From Alphaproteobacteria bacterium (GTDB lineage Bacteria > Pseudomonadota > Alphaproteobacteria > Thalassobaculales > Thalassobaculaceae): a stretch of DNA of 64,000 bases. The stretch lies in assembly GCA_024742275.1 (NCBI GenBank), contig JANSYS010000015.1:46350-110349 (forward strand), read 5' to 3'. The notes beneath the pieces are model-generated. The model saw nothing but the letters and a program-made list of their open reading frames with translations, did no database searches and was not told where the DNA came from. The translations under genes and the position numbers were made by a program. This document shows positions 9,124 to 19,126 of this stretch, one piece after another. Position 1 is the stretch's first letter. Each line of letters starts with the position of its first letter.

Positions 9124-10527
9124 TCAGCCGCCGACGCTCACCCCGGCAGCCGGCTCGCTCTCGGCGAGGGTCACACGGTTCCGCCCCTGGCGCTTGGCTT
9201 GGTAGAGCGCATCGTCGGCTCGAGCGATCAGCTTGTCGATGCTGTCCTCGCCGTGGGAATTGCGCAGAGCGCATCCGACGCTGATCGTGACCGTCAGTTC
9301 CCTGCCGTCTTCGAGAATCAACGGAGTGGTCGCGATGACGTCGCGCAGACGCTCGGCGACCACCATGGCGAAAGTCTCGGGCGTGTCCGGCATCACCACG
9401 ACGAACTCCTCGCCCCCAAGGCGTGACACGAGATCGACATTGCGTACGCTGCTCCGCATCAACTCGGTGATGTGCTGCAGCACACGGTCGCCGACGGCGT
9501 GGCCGTGGTTGTCGTTGACCTGTTTGAAGAGATCCACGTCGATGACGAGCAAGGCGAGCGGCTTCTGACGTTCGGCCGTGTCGTTCATCAAGCGACCCAA
9601 ATGGGTCAGAAGGTAACGACGGTTGTAGAGACCCGTAAGGCTGTCGGTCAGCGCCAGCGCGAGGCTCTGCTCATAGGTCTCGCGCATCCGCTCGTGATAC
9701 CGCCGCCGACGGATCTGCGTGCGCACCCGCGCCAGCATCTCGTTTCGGTCGATCGGCTTCATCAGGTAGTCGTTGACGCCAAGATCCAGGGCCTTGGCCA
9801 GTTTCTCGGTCTGGTCTTCTTCGCCCACCATCAGGATCGGGATGTGACGGGTCGCTTCGTTCGCGCGGAACTGCGAGACCAATCTGAGCGCGTCGTCGCT
9901 GACCAGATTGAGGCTGCAGATGACCAGATCGAACACCCCTTCGGACGCGCGCGAAAAGCCGGTCGCTCCATCGGAGACCTGTTCGACGACGTCGCCGTCG
10001 ACCGATAGGCTCTCGCGAAGATTCATGCCGTCGATGCGGTTGTCTTCGATCGCCAGAACGCGGGCCGCCGTGACATCGATCTCAGTCAAGGGCTTCGGCT
10101 CCTGCATCCCGAGTTGGGAAGAGGTCTCGACCCGCAGACGCCACTCGTCCATCATCATCTTCAAGCGCAGCAGCGACCGCACCCTGGCGAAGAGCGCGGC
10201 GTCGACCACCGGCTTCGTCAGAAAATCGTCGGCGCCGGCTTCAATACCCCGCACCCGATCGGACACGTCCGACAGGGCCGTGACCATGACAACGGGCAGA
10301 TGCGTCGTCCGCGGGTCCGCCTTGATCCGCCGGCAAACCTCGAACCCGTCCATGCCGGGCATCATGACGTCCAACAAGACGATGTCCGGCATTTCGCGCT
10401 CGATCATCTCGAGCGCCTCAGGCCCATTATAGGCCGACAGTACGTCGAAATACTCCGCCGTCAGTTTCGCTTCGAGGAGCTTGACGTTCGGCAGCACATC
10501 GTCGACGACGAGGACGCGGCCCGGCAT
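9124..10527 (-). CDS. pleD: Response-regulator diguanylate cyclase PleD
   Basis: Makes cyclic di-GMP; in Caulobacter PleD drives the swarmer-to-stalked transition. The 467-residue protein has REC1 with phospho-acceptor Asp53 (LLDVMMPG), a degenerate REC2 where the acceptor position reads ICSLNL, and a C-terminal GGDEF domain with intact GGEEF (about residue 370). An RNVD inhibitory I-site sits five residues before it, so product inhibition is expected. It follows divK by 6 bp on the same strand, as in Caulobacter, which fits shared control by DivJ/PleC-type kinases. Confidence 0.95.
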   Translation of the reverse strand: MPGRVLVVDDVLPNVKLLEAKLTAEYFDVLSAYNGPEALEMIEREMPDIVLLDVMMPGMDGFEVCRRIKADPRTTHLPVVMVTALSDVSDRVRGIEAGADDFLTKPVVDAALFARVRSLLRLKMMMDEWRLRVETSSQLGMQEPKPLTEIDVTAARVLAIEDNRIDGMNLRESLSVDGDVVEQVSDGATGFSRASEGVFDLVICSLNLVSDDALRLVSQFRANEATRHIPILMVGEEDQTEKLAKALDLGVNDYLMKPIDRNEMLARVRTQIRRRRYHERMRETYEQSLALALTDSLTGLYNRRYLLTHLGRLMNDTAERQKPLALLVIDVDLFKQVNDNHGHAVGDRVLQHITELMRSSVRNVDLVSRLGGEEFVVVMPDTPETFAMVVAERLRDVIATTPLILEDGRELTVTISVGCALRNSHGEDSIDKLIARADDALYQAKRQGRNRVTLAESEPAAGVSVGG

Positions 10528-10533
10528 AACCAG

Positions 10534-10947
10534 TTATCCTAAAAACTTTTTAACTGTATCCAAAAAATGCCCGACGGAGATCGGCTTCGCGATATACGCC
10601 TCGCAGCCGCCTTCCCGAATTTTTTCCTCGTCACCCTTCATCGCGAAAGCCGTCACGGCAATCACGGGGATGGCCTTTAGCCGATCGTCTTCCTTAATCC
10701 ATTTCGTGACCTCCAGCCCGGAAACCTCCGGAAGCTGGATGTCCATGAGAATGAGATCGGGACGACGGTCGCGCGCAAGACGCAAGGCATCCATCCCGTC
10801 GCGCGTGCAGATGATGTTGTACCCATGCGCTTCCAGTAGATCGTGGAAGAGCTTCATGTTCAGTTCGTTATCCTCGACGATCAGGACTGTCTTCGCCGCG
10901 GATGACTCCGAGTCAGAGGTACCGTTCTGTGTCTCGACCGAGGTCAT
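10534..10947 (-). CDS. divK: Single-domain response regulator DivK
   Basis: Cell-cycle/polarity regulator acting through DivL-CckA to control CtrA. The protein has 137 residues from ATG 10947. A TTG 17 codons further upstream is in frame, but the ATG has a purine-rich GGTGGACGAG just before it. It is a lone receiver domain with acidic pocket VEDNE, acceptor Asp69 ([10 protein letters not shown]), a conserved Thr/Ala position and Lys in YIAKPI. The extra 15-20 residues at the N-terminus are Ser/Glu-rich and not part of the fold. It is the first gene of the divK-pleD operon. Confidence 0.95.
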   Translation of the reverse strand: MTSVETQNGTSDSESSAAKTVLIVEDNELNMKLFHDLLEAHGYNIICTRDGMDALRLARDRRPDLILMDIQLPEVSGLEVTKWIKEDDRLKAIPVIAVTAFAMKGDEEKIREGGCEAYIAKPISVGHFLDTVKKFLG

Positions 10948-11072
10948 AAACTCGTCCACCTTGATCCAATCTGGGATACACAAGACCCTGTTTCGCAAGT
11001 CGACACGATAATATCAACCCAACACGCGCAACTCCAACATACATCCATCGGATTATCACGGATGAGGCGACA

Positions 11073-12059
11073 TTGCACCAAAAGCCGAATCTTCGCCGAC
11101 TGCGGATCGGCCTCGATCTTGGCGGCACCAAGATTGAGGCGCTGGCTCTAGCAGACGAAGGCAGGGAACTGATCCGCCGGCGCGTGGCCACTCCGCAGGG
11201 CGACTATCACGGCACGGTCATCCGCGCCGCCGAGCTGATCCTCGGCATCGAGGCGGAACTCCGAACGCGCGGAACCGTCGGGGTCGGAATCCCGGGAACC
11301 CTGTCGAGAGCCAGCGGCGTGGTCAAGAACGCGAACTCGGTCTGGCTCAACGGGCGAGCCTTGGATCGGGACCTCGCGGACGCGTTGGGCCGGCCGGTTC
11401 GCGTCCAGAACGACGCCAATTGCTTCGCCGTTTCCGAAGCGACCGATGGCGTTGCCCGGGACGCCGGCATCGTGTTCGGCGTCATCCTCGGTACCGGAGT
11501 CGGCGGCGGATTGGTGATCAACGGCCGGGTGGTCGACGGCCCGATGGGTGTGACCGGGGAATGGGGACATAACCCCCTACCCGCCGCTCGAGACGACGAG
11601 CGGCCAGGGCCCGAGTGCTATTGCGGCCGCCGGGGCTGTATCGAAACCTTCCTTTCCGGCCCAGGCATGGCCCGTCGCTTCGGCGAAGCGGGTGGCACAC
11701 TGGATACCGCCGTCGAGATCGCCGATGCGGCGGCCAATGGCGATGTCAGGGCGACGGCCCATATGGAACTGTACGCCGACAGACTTGCGAGAGGGTTGGG
11801 CTCCGTCATCAACATAATCGACCCGGATGCCATTGTTCTGGGCGGCGGTCTGTCGCGCGTCGCCATCCTGTACGACCGTCTACCGATCCTCTTGCGACGC
11901 TATGTCTTCACCGATCGCCTCGACACTCGGATCGTGCCTCCGATGCACGGCGACAGCAGCGGCGTCCGGGGAGCCGCTTGGCTCTGGGAGCCGGGATCGA
12001 GCGATGATACGGGAGCGGCGTTGCCGAGTGCCGCCTGGAATTCCGGCGAAGCTACCTAG
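11073..12059 (+). CDS. ROK-family sugar kinase (fructokinase / N-acetylglucosamine kinase type)
   Basis: ATP-dependent hexose kinase of the ROK family. The 328-residue protein has the ATP loop DLGGTKIEA (about 15-23), catalytic aspartate in QNDANCF, the phosphate loop [13 protein letters not shown], and the ROK zinc motif (GHNP with a [12 protein letters not shown] cluster near 180). The start appears to be TTG 11073 after GATGAGGCGA; no in-frame ATG comes before DLGGTK. The sugar cannot be set from sequence; fructose/mannose (Mak) or N-acetylglucosamine are likely. It lies divergent from divK and 7 bp ahead of dinB. Confidence 0.85.
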   Translation: MHQKPNLRRLRIGLDLGGTKIEALALADEGRELIRRRVATPQGDYHGTVIRAAELILGIEAELRTRGTVGVGIPGTLSRASGVVKNANSVWLNGRALDRDLADALGRPVRVQNDANCFAVSEATDGVARDAGIVFGVILGTGVGGGLVINGRVVDGPMGVTGEWGHNPLPAARDDERPGPECYCGRRGCIETFLSGPGMARRFGEAGGTLDTAVEIADAAANGDVRATAHMELYADRLARGLGSVINIIDPDAIVLGGGLSRVAILYDRLPILLRRYVFTDRLDTRIVPPMHGDSSGVRGAAWLWEPGSSDDTGAALPSAAWNSGEAT

Positions 12060-12066
12060 GCGGGCC

Positions 12067-13383
12067 ATGGCCACCACCGAAACCCTCTGCCGGGACTGCT
12101 TCGCCTGGACGTCGGGACGGGTGGAACGCTGCCCGGTCTGCGGATCCCTGCGCGTCATCGCACACCCGGAGCTGAGAACCCTGTCGACCGCCCATCTCGA
12201 CTGCGATGCCTTCTACGCCAGCGTTGAGAAGCGCGACGACCCATCCCTATTGGACAAACCGTTGATCATCGGCGGACGTCAACGCGGCGTGGTCTCCACC
12301 GCCTGCTACGTCGCGCGGGTCTACGGCGTGCGCTCCGCCATGCCGATGTTCAAGGCGCTTGCCGCCTGCCCCCATGCCGTCGTTATCCCGCCGAACATGA
12401 AGAAGTACGCTGCTGTCGGCCTGGAAATCCGCGAAATGATGCGTGCGATAACTCCTCTGGTGGAACCGCTGTCGATCGACGAGGCATTCATGGACCTGAG
12501 CGGCACCGAACGCCTGCATCACGCTCCACCGGCCGAAACCCTGGCGCGGCTCGCAAAGCGGGTGGAGGAGACGATCCAGGTAACAGTCTCCATCGGCCTC
12601 AGCTTTAACAAGTTCCTCGCCAAGGTTTCATCCGATCTCGACAAGCCGCGAGGGTTCCATGCTATCGGCCGCAGCGAGGCGCTTTCCTTCCTCGCCGATC
12701 AGCCGGTATCGATCCTCTGGGGCGTGGGCAAGGCCCTGCAACGCAAGCTGATCGCAGACGGCATTCAGACCATCGGCGACCTGCAGCCGATGGAGGAAGT
12801 CGACCTGATGCGCCGCTACGGCAGCATCGGACAGCGGCTCGCGCGTTTCTCCCATGGTCGCGACGACCGACGAATCGAACCCGGTTCCGTGATCAAGAGC
12901 GTCTCAAACGAAACAACCTTCGACGTCGACATCTCGGATATCGACGCCCTCCGCCCCTATCTCTGGCGGCTGAGCGAAGAAGTCTCCGGACGCCTCAAGC
13001 GCAAAGCGATCGCCGGTGGCGTGGTGACCCTGAAACTGAAGACGAAGGATTTCAAGACGCTCACCCGACAGCAGCATCTCCTGGCGCCGACGCAACTGGC
13101 CGACCGGATCTACAGAACCGCCGACGCCCTCCTCGCCAAGCAGGCGGATGGTCGCAAATTCAGGTTGATCGGAGTCGGCGTCGGCGATCTTGGCGGGGAG
13201 CATTTGGCGGACCCACAGGATCTCGCCGATCCCGGTTTCGAGACGCGGCGAAAGGTCGAGACCGCGATGGACGCGGTCCGAGCCAAACTGGGAGACACCG
13301 CGATCACCAAGGGTATCGGTCTTAAGGCCAGGCGGATCCGACAGCAGCCATCCGACAAGCCCCCGGACGGACATGACCTCTGA
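12067..13383 (+). CDS. dinB: DNA polymerase IV (Y family) with N-terminal zinc ribbon
   Basis: Error-prone translesion polymerase. The frame is open further upstream, but ATG 12067, 7 bp after the ROK gene, gives 438 residues. Residues 8-25 form a four-cysteine ribbon (Cys8, Cys11, Cys22, Cys25) ahead of the palm domain. Catalytic acidic residues are present: Asp45/Asp47 in [11 protein letters not shown] and Asp138/Glu139 in SIDEAF. Helix-hairpin-helix and little-finger domains follow. No beta-clamp peptide of the canonical C-terminal type is obvious in the tail. No LexA-type GTTC-N7-GTTC box was seen nearby. Confidence 0.93.
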   Translation: MATTETLCRDCFAWTSGRVERCPVCGSLRVIAHPELRTLSTAHLDCDAFYASVEKRDDPSLLDKPLIIGGRQRGVVSTACYVARVYGVRSAMPMFKALAACPHAVVIPPNMKKYAAVGLEIREMMRAITPLVEPLSIDEAFMDLSGTERLHHAPPAETLARLAKRVEETIQVTVSIGLSFNKFLAKVSSDLDKPRGFHAIGRSEALSFLADQPVSILWGVGKALQRKLIADGIQTIGDLQPMEEVDLMRRYGSIGQRLARFSHGRDDRRIEPGSVIKSVSNETTFDVDISDIDALRPYLWRLSEEVSGRLKRKAIAGGVVTLKLKTKDFKTLTRQQHLLAPTQLADRIYRTADALLAKQADGRKFRLIGVGVGDLGGEHLADPQDLADPGFETRRKVETAMDAVRAKLGDTAITKGIGLKARRIRQQPSDKPPDGHDL

Positions 13384-13416
13384 TCGAGCCCGTCGCTTGG
13401 CTGGACAGAAGCGGTA

Positions 13417-14232
13417 TCAGCATTGGGCCTTAGGCAAGGCTTCCACCTGTTCGAGGGTCATGCGCACCGAGAACTCGGAGTAGTGAACCACGATGGATCG
13501 GGCGATGCCGTTAGCCAGAACCTCGATGGTCATTTCGAAGTCCGGTTCGGAGCCTTCGCTGTCCGGGCCGAACCAGGCCAGGCGAGCCGGATAGTACGTG
13601 CCCTTCACCGCTTCAGCGTCTAAGGGCAAAGGATTGTCGGTGTGACCCTTTCCGATCACGGCCGAGATCAGCGACGGAGCTTCCGGCTCGCCGCCATCGA
13701 AGACCGGCGCCCTGAGGAAGCGCTGTCCCGACGCCGCCGCGTCGATCATCCGGATCGTGTGCTCGGTCGGAAAAAGAGTATCCGCCGGGAGTACGAGGTC
13801 ATGCTGGTCCGGCTCCGTGAAGGTCACGCTTCCGGGGCCTGAACCGAGAGGGAGAGGCATGACCGCCTTGCCTTCGATGCGCTCCTCTCCGCCGCCACGG
13901 TCCCGCTTGACGAAAAACCGATAGATGTCGCCGGCCTTCGACTCCCAGGTTGAATACGACGACTGGATCACAGATCCGTCGCCATCGGCATTCGAAAACT
14001 CCATGGCATAGCGCTGTTCGACCGCCCATCCGTCGCAGGCGTCGCGCCACTCGAATCCCATCCGGCCTTGGACGTCGATGATGGAGGACGACGAAGCCGC
14101 CTTCTCGAGACTGACCGCGTACAATGCTCGGTGCGGCAGGATCTCCACCGCCGCCATGGCCGACCCCGCCGCCAACGCCATTCCCCAAAAAGCGACGGCA
14201 ACAGCCGCCGCGGCCCGGGTTCGGTGCAACAT
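13417..14232 (-). CDS. eipB: Cell envelope integrity protein EipB (DUF1849)
   Basis: Periplasmic beta-spiral protein which in Brucella EipB protects the envelope. It has 271 residues from ATG 14232, with AAGGAG 7 bases upstream; the longer frame adds a segment outside the signal peptide. A signal peptide covers about 1-28 (ending AMAAVE). Two cysteines remain in the mature protein, Cys66 in DACDGW and the terminal Cys271, matching the internal disulfide known for Brucella EipB. DUF1849 features include a strand-rich core and LPLDAEAVKGTYYP. It is convergent with dinB. Confidence 0.88.
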   Translation of the reverse strand: MLHRTRAAAAVAVAFWGMALAAGSAMAAVEILPHRALYAVSLEKAASSSSIIDVQGRMGFEWRDACDGWAVEQRYAMEFSNADGDGSVIQSSYSTWESKAGDIYRFFVKRDRGGGEERIEGKAVMPLPLGSGPGSVTFTEPDQHDLVLPADTLFPTEHTIRMIDAAASGQRFLRAPVFDGGEPEAPSLISAVIGKGHTDNPLPLDAEAVKGTYYPARLAWFGPDSEGSEPDFEMTIEVLANGIARSIVVHYSEFSVRMTLEQVEALPKAQC

Positions 14233-14460
14233 ACGCAACTCCTTCACTCCCGTTCTCCAATGACTATTGCATGCCGAACCGGGCGGAAAAATGGCCCCTG
14301 TCGGCCACCGCATCCCCGGCAAGAATTTCCCCTACCGTCGTGGACTCCTGAACAGGTGGGTTTTTTTCACTTTATTTCAAACCCTTACAATCGGCTGCGA
14401 CCGCCATCCGATGGCACGCTCGATGCATGGCACTCGCCGACCAACATGCGAGGTGGCCCC

Positions 14461-15186
14461 ATGTCACACGATACGACCCTGATGACGGCTCCCCTGGACG
14501 GACCGAGCGCACGCATGTACGCGGAAGTCACCGGCATGCTCGCGCGGTTCAACGGTGCTCTGGAGACAACAAGCGGCGCACCGGACCTCAATCCGCACGA
14601 GACCACGGCCGCGCTCCGCCTCGCGCTCGTCGCCATGACGGAGGCGCAGAAGCGTATCGAGCGCCAGCAGGCCCGCATCGCCGAGTTGGAGAACCTCTCG
14701 GTTACCGATGAACTGACGGGAGCTATGAACCGCCGCGGCTTCGACATGCAGCTCCGAAAAGCCTTGGCGCAATCGAAGCGGCTAAACGCGGATGGCGAGG
14801 AGACCGAAGGCGGGATCGTGCTGATGATCGATCTCGACCGCTTCAAATCGGTGAACGACACCCATGGCCACGCGGCCGGCGACGAGTTGCTGCGGCTGGT
14901 GGCCGGCGTGTTGACCCGCGACGTGCGGGCGAGCGATACCGTCGCGCGCCTCGGCGGGGACGAGTTCGCCGTTCTAATGCCAGACCTGGACACGGCCGAC
15001 GGTCTCACCCGTGCCCGGCGTTTGGAGAAACGCCTCAACGCGACACGATTGAGCTGGGGAGATCTGGTTCTGCCTGTCTCCGCCAGTGTCGGAGCGGTGA
15101 GTTATCTGCCGCAGGACAGGCCAGCCGAGTTGCTGAAACGCGCCGACGAGATCATGTACCGCCGAAAGGCGGAGCGGCGGGGCTGA
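14461..15186 (+). CDS. Small GGDEF diguanylate cyclase
   Basis: 241-residue soluble protein. Residues 1-75 are a helical region without a recognised sensor, ending in a coiled-coil-like stretch (EAQKRIERQQARIAELENL) that probably mediates dimerisation. The GGDEF domain has an intact active site at 165-169 and an RASD I-site at 156-159, so it should be active and product-inhibited. ATG 14461 was preferred over upstream starts because the upstream frame is a shadow of the eipB leader. There is no REC or membrane domain, so its input is unknown. Confidence 0.9.
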   Translation: MSHDTTLMTAPLDGPSARMYAEVTGMLARFNGALETTSGAPDLNPHETTAALRLALVAMTEAQKRIERQQARIAELENLSVTDELTGAMNRRGFDMQLRKALAQSKRLNADGEETEGGIVLMIDLDRFKSVNDTHGHAAGDELLRLVAGVLTRDVRASDTVARLGGDEFAVLMPDLDTADGLTRARRLEKRLNATRLSWGDLVLPVSASVGAVSYLPQDRPAELLKRADEIMYRRKAERRG

Positions 15187-15255
15187 GGCGTCAGGGAGGG
15201 GCGGTATTCAATCGGCGTGTAGATGCCGCGCCCGGAGAATGATTGCTCCGTGACG

Positions 15256-16134
15256 TCAACGCATCGCGATCTGCTCGGCCTCCGGTCGAAGCTGAACGAT
15301 CCAAGGCTCACGACCGTCGATAACGCCGAGATCTGCTTTTACGTGCCGCGCCTGCTCCGTCGAATACGGACCGACGACAACTCGGTTCCAGGTCGTTCCC
15401 TGCAGTTCGACAGAACGGATCTGCGGCCGCAGATCCTCGAAGCGGACAGCTAGAGCTTCGGCACGATCGGAGTCGCGCAGCGAGCCGATCACCACGTATC
15501 GCCCATCGTCGCGACCCAACGACTGATCGACCACGGCCTTTTGCAGAACCGCCGTCCCCATGGCCGACGCGGTCTGGACCGTCGCGCCTGGGCGCGTCCA
15601 GGAGTCGATCGGCGCGGACACGCGGACGGCGGGCACCGTGGTCGCCTCAGGCTGAATCGCCGGCCGCGGTGTCGGAACCGGCGCCGCCGTCAACGCGACC
15701 GGCTGATCGCCGTCCATTCGCAGTCCCGGCGTTTCGATCGGATCGCGGACCGGAGCAGCAAAAGGGAGTGCGACGGCGACCTGGATCCCGCTCTCCGGCA
15801 GATCGTCGTATCTCATAGCGCCCAGACGCACGTCCGGATCGTTGCTGGAGCGGAAACTGCCGTCGTCGCGGTCGCCGGGATACGCGGCCACGACCACACG
15901 TTCGCTCGCCTGAGGGCTGTTGGGATCGATGTCGCGGCACATGGACTCGCCGAAAATCGGTCGCGCCATGATGCAGTCCTGCTCGACGGCGGCCGAGAGA
16001 ACATGATCGCTGGAAGTCTTTCCTGTGGTCAGGTAGCTGAGACCCGAGATCGCGGTCGACGCGATCGTCACCGGAAGAGGCAGGCATCCTCCGAGCAATG
16101 CCGGCAATGCGGCTATCGCGATGATGCGCTTCAT
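15256..16134 (-). CDS. SPOR-domain lipoprotein
   Basis: 292-residue outer-envelope lipoprotein: a signal sequence with lipobox LGGC (Cys17), then a Ser/Gly segment, a central Pro/Ala-rich linker (about 125-190), and a C-terminal SPOR-like repeat (about 210-285). The last contains GRYVVIGSLRD and WNRVVVGPYSTEQA. SPOR domains bind denuded septal peptidoglycan, so a role at the division site is likely. A GGGAGAA ribosome site precedes ATG 16134. The partner is unknown. Confidence 0.8.
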   Translation of the reverse strand: MKRIIAIAALPALLGGCLPLPVTIASTAISGLSYLTTGKTSSDHVLSAAVEQDCIMARPIFGESMCRDIDPNSPQASERVVVAAYPGDRDDGSFRSSNDPDVRLGAMRYDDLPESGIQVAVALPFAAPVRDPIETPGLRMDGDQPVALTAAPVPTPRPAIQPEATTVPAVRVSAPIDSWTRPGATVQTASAMGTAVLQKAVVDQSLGRDDGRYVVIGSLRDSDRAEALAVRFEDLRPQIRSVELQGTTWNRVVVGPYSTEQARHVKADLGVIDGREPWIVQLRPEAEQIAMR

Positions 16135-16340
16135 AACATTTCTCCCGTGACGTCAGCCCCTTAGTCCGTGAATCTTCACCGATCACTGAAGAAAGCGCAA
16201 CCGCCCCGACCCCGGTCCGTTCGATTTCTTGTTCCGACACCTTTGACAAAGCGGTCGCGCGCGGCGATTTCGATTCGCGTTTCAACGACTTATCGCAGCG
16301 ACGCTTGCGTCACCGGCACGCTCGTGTATTACCACCCGCC

Positions 16341-17501
16341 ATGACACTCGTCACGGACACGGATACTCTCGCCGCCGTTTGCCAGCGAATCGCGGTCGAG
16401 CCTTACGTTGCGATCGACACCGAGTTCCTGCGCGACAAGACCTACTACTCGCGGCTTTGTCTGGTCCAGCTTGCCGGCAAGGACGACGTGGTGGCGGTCG
16501 ATACGCTCGCGGCCGATATCGACCTGTCACCGCTCTACGAGTTGCTGGTCAATCCGTCGGTGCTGAAGGTGTTCCATGCCGCCCGACAGGATGTCGAGAT
16601 CTTCGTCAACCAGATGGAAGCCGTCCCGGCGCCGATGTTCGATACCCAGATCGCTGCCATGGTCTGTGGCTTCGGCGACGCGGTCAGCTACGATCGCCTG
16701 GTCCGGGCGCTGACGGGCGTCAATATTGACAAGACGTCGCGATTCACCGATTGGAGCCACCGTCCGCTCTCGGAACATCAGATCGAGTACGCGCTGGCCG
16801 ATGTGATCCATCTGCGGCCGTCATACGAGAAGTTGGCCAAGCGGCTGGAGAAGACGGGGCGCTCCGGCTGGCTTGCCGAGGAGATGGCGGTCCTGACCGA
16901 CATGGCCACATACCGGGTGGAACCGGACGAAGCCTGGAAGCGTCTCAAGACGCGGAGTAGCAAGCCCAAGTTCCTTGCGGTCCTCCGCGCACTCGCCGCC
17001 TGGCGCGAACTTGAGGCCCAAACCCGCGACATCCCCCGCAACCGGGTCCTGCGAGACGATGCGCTGGTCGACATCGCCGCGCAAGCGCCGACAACCGCCG
17101 ATGAGCTGTCGCGCTCCCGATCCTTTAACCGGGACTCCGCCAACGGCAAGACCGGCCGGGCTATTCTGGAGGCCGTCGCGGAGGCGCTCGAGTCGCCGAA
17201 GGAAACTTGGCCCAAAGTGGTCGATCAGCGGGACAAGCCGCAGGGACGCCAGCCGGTCGCCGAACTCCTACGCGTCCTGCTGAAAGTGCAGTGCGATGCC
17301 CACGACGTCGCGCCGAAACTGGTCGCCAGCGCAGACGACCTGGACGCCATCGCCGCCGACGACACGGCGGATGTGCCGGCGATGAAGGGGTGGCGCAGAG
17401 AGGTCTTCGGCGATGCCGCGCTGGCGGTGAAGCACGGCCGCCTCGCCTTCGCCTTCGACCCGGAAAAAGATCGGCTGGCACTCATCGACGTACCCCAATA
17501 G
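16341..17501 (+). CDS. rnd: Ribonuclease D
   Basis: 3'-5' exoribonuclease trimming tRNA and other stable-RNA ends. ATG 16341 gives 386 residues. The DEDDy exonuclease domain has Asp26/Glu28 in AIDTEFLRDKTYYS, an Asp in FHAARQD, and the final Tyr/Asp in EYALADV. An HRDC domain follows (about 205-285). Family length is typical. It lies divergent from the SPOR gene across about 200 bp and convergent with ppx. Confidence 0.95.
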   Translation: MTLVTDTDTLAAVCQRIAVEPYVAIDTEFLRDKTYYSRLCLVQLAGKDDVVAVDTLAADIDLSPLYELLVNPSVLKVFHAARQDVEIFVNQMEAVPAPMFDTQIAAMVCGFGDAVSYDRLVRALTGVNIDKTSRFTDWSHRPLSEHQIEYALADVIHLRPSYEKLAKRLEKTGRSGWLAEEMAVLTDMATYRVEPDEAWKRLKTRSSKPKFLAVLRALAAWRELEAQTRDIPRNRVLRDDALVDIAAQAPTTADELSRSRSFNRDSANGKTGRAILEAVAEALESPKETWPKVVDQRDKPQGRQPVAELLRVLLKVQCDAHDVAPKLVASADDLDAIAADDTADVPAMKGWRREVFGDAALAVKHGRLAFAFDPEKDRLALIDVPQ

Positions 17502-17560
17502 AGGCGCCCCAACAGACGCGTCTCAGTGGACGCGCCCGTATTGAGGCCCGCACGGAACCG

Positions 17561-19045
17561 TCAACGGTTGCCGTTTTGCGTCAATCGACCGCGGCCGGGG
17601 CGGACACTTAACACGACCGGACGCTGCAACGCCTCGGAAAGCGCCTGAACACGGCGCTCCACGACCTCGCCGACGAGCACGATGGCCTCTCTGGCGACGG
17701 TCAACGCGACACCCTCATCGCGCGGTTCGATCCGCGTGCGCCGCAGCAGCGCGGTCGCGCCCCCTGAAAGAGTCAGGCCCAGCCTCAGGGCGAGACCGAC
17801 CTGGAAGGCCAGCGCCCGGCGTTTGGGATCGAGCAGGCCTTCGACCTTCCGGGCCGCCTCCAACTGGACGTGACCGCTGTAGCGGGCCAGCATTCCCAAG
17901 CCGAGAAAAACCCGATCCGCATGGTCGAGCCCGGCTACGGGTAGGCGCGACACCCGCAGAAAAGCGTGCTCGCCGCGATAACTGGGGTGCTCCGCCCAGG
18001 CCATGTCGCTGAGCATGCAGAGCGCCCGCACCAGGCGTTCATCCCGTGGGGCGAACTGGCCGAAGAGCGGCGTCAGCCAATTGAAGACCGTCTCCGCCGG
18101 CGGCGCGAAGCGGTTCGCCTCGCGCGCGATGGAAACGGCGGCGACGAGCAGCGGATCCTTGTGCCGTTCCTCGTCGGGCAAACGGTCGAAGATACAACCC
18201 TCGCGCAGTCCGAACGCGGAGAACACCACGCGATCCGGCTTTCCCCGCGCCAGCACCCGCTGCAAAACCAGAGCGGCAGTCGGCATAGTTTCGGCCCGAC
18301 GCTTGGAGATGCCCGGCGTCGTACGGATCGTTTTCTTGGAACTGCGGGCAAGCGCGGTGAGAAACTCGCTCAGCGACGCTCGATCCAGCGTGTAGCCGTG
18401 GATGACTTCGATCGGGTAGCTGGTGGACGCCATATGCGCCTTCGCCACGCTACGCCAGGCGCCGCCCACGGCATACAGAGTGCGCCCTTCAAGCGATGCA
18501 AGCCAGGGCGCCGACTCCAGATGGCGATCGACGAGAGAGGCCATCTTTCGCCGGTTCCCGGACTCCACGTCGCCGATGCGCAAGGGCCCCACCGGCATGG
18601 TGGTGTGCGCACCGAGGTTCTGCTTCGAGACCTCGATGAGTTCCAGGCTGCCACCGCCAAGATCGCCGACGACGCCGTCGGCGTCGGGAAACCCGCTGAC
18701 CACTCCGAGAGCGGACAACCTCGCCTCCTCGTCTCCGCCGATGATCCGAACGGTGTAGCCGGTCCGCCGCTCGATCTCAGAGACGAACTCCGGGCCGTTG
18801 CTTGCATCGCGCACGGCCGAGGTCGCGAGCACGTCCACATGGGAAACGCGCATGGCGGTCGCGATCTCGGCGAAACGCTGGAGATTGGTCAACGCCGAGC
18901 CCATGGCCTCGACCGCGAGCGCTCCGGTTTCGTCGAGGCCCCGCCCGAGGCCGCAGAGTGCTTTCTCGTTGAACACCGGGATCGGCGACAATCCCTCGTG
19001 GTCGTAGACGACCAGCCGGATCGAATTGGAGCCGATATCGAGCAC
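17561..19045 (-). CDS. ppx: Exopolyphosphatase (Ppx/GppA family)
   Basis: Hydrolyses terminal phosphates of polyphosphate (or pppGpp). Ppx/GppA phosphate loops are present: LDIGSNSIRLVV at the start and GDLGGGSLEL at about 150-160. The C-terminal HD-like half follows (ASYRGEHAFLRVSRLPVAGLDHADR). The start is uncertain: GTG 19045 truncates the first strand by three residues, and the frame runs back to the ppk stop at 19127 with only a CTG (19105) and no ATG in between. It is the second gene of ppk-ppx, 81 bp after ppk. Confidence 0.92.
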   Translation of the reverse strand: MLDIGSNSIRLVVYDHEGLSPIPVFNEKALCGLGRGLDETGALAVEAMGSALTNLQRFAEIATAMRVSHVDVLATSAVRDASNGPEFVSEIERRTGYTVRIIGGDEEARLSALGVVSGFPDADGVVGDLGGGSLELIEVSKQNLGAHTTMPVGPLRIGDVESGNRRKMASLVDRHLESAPWLASLEGRTLYAVGGAWRSVAKAHMASTSYPIEVIHGYTLDRASLSEFLTALARSSKKTIRTTPGISKRRAETMPTAALVLQRVLARGKPDRVVFSAFGLREGCIFDRLPDEERHKDPLLVAAVSIAREANRFAPPAETVFNWLTPLFGQFAPRDERLVRALCMLSDMAWAEHPSYRGEHAFLRVSRLPVAGLDHADRVFLGLGMLARYSGHVQLEAARKVEGLLDPKRRALAFQVGLALRLGLTLSGGATALLRRTRIEPRDEGVALTVAREAIVLVGEVVERRVQALSEALQRPVVLSVRPGRGRLTQNGNR

Positions 19046-19126
19046 GCCGATGCGATGGTCGCGTCGGGTCCGCTTCGATCGTGGTTCAGAACTCTCGATT
19101 GTCAGTGCTTCGCTCGCGCCTGGGGC

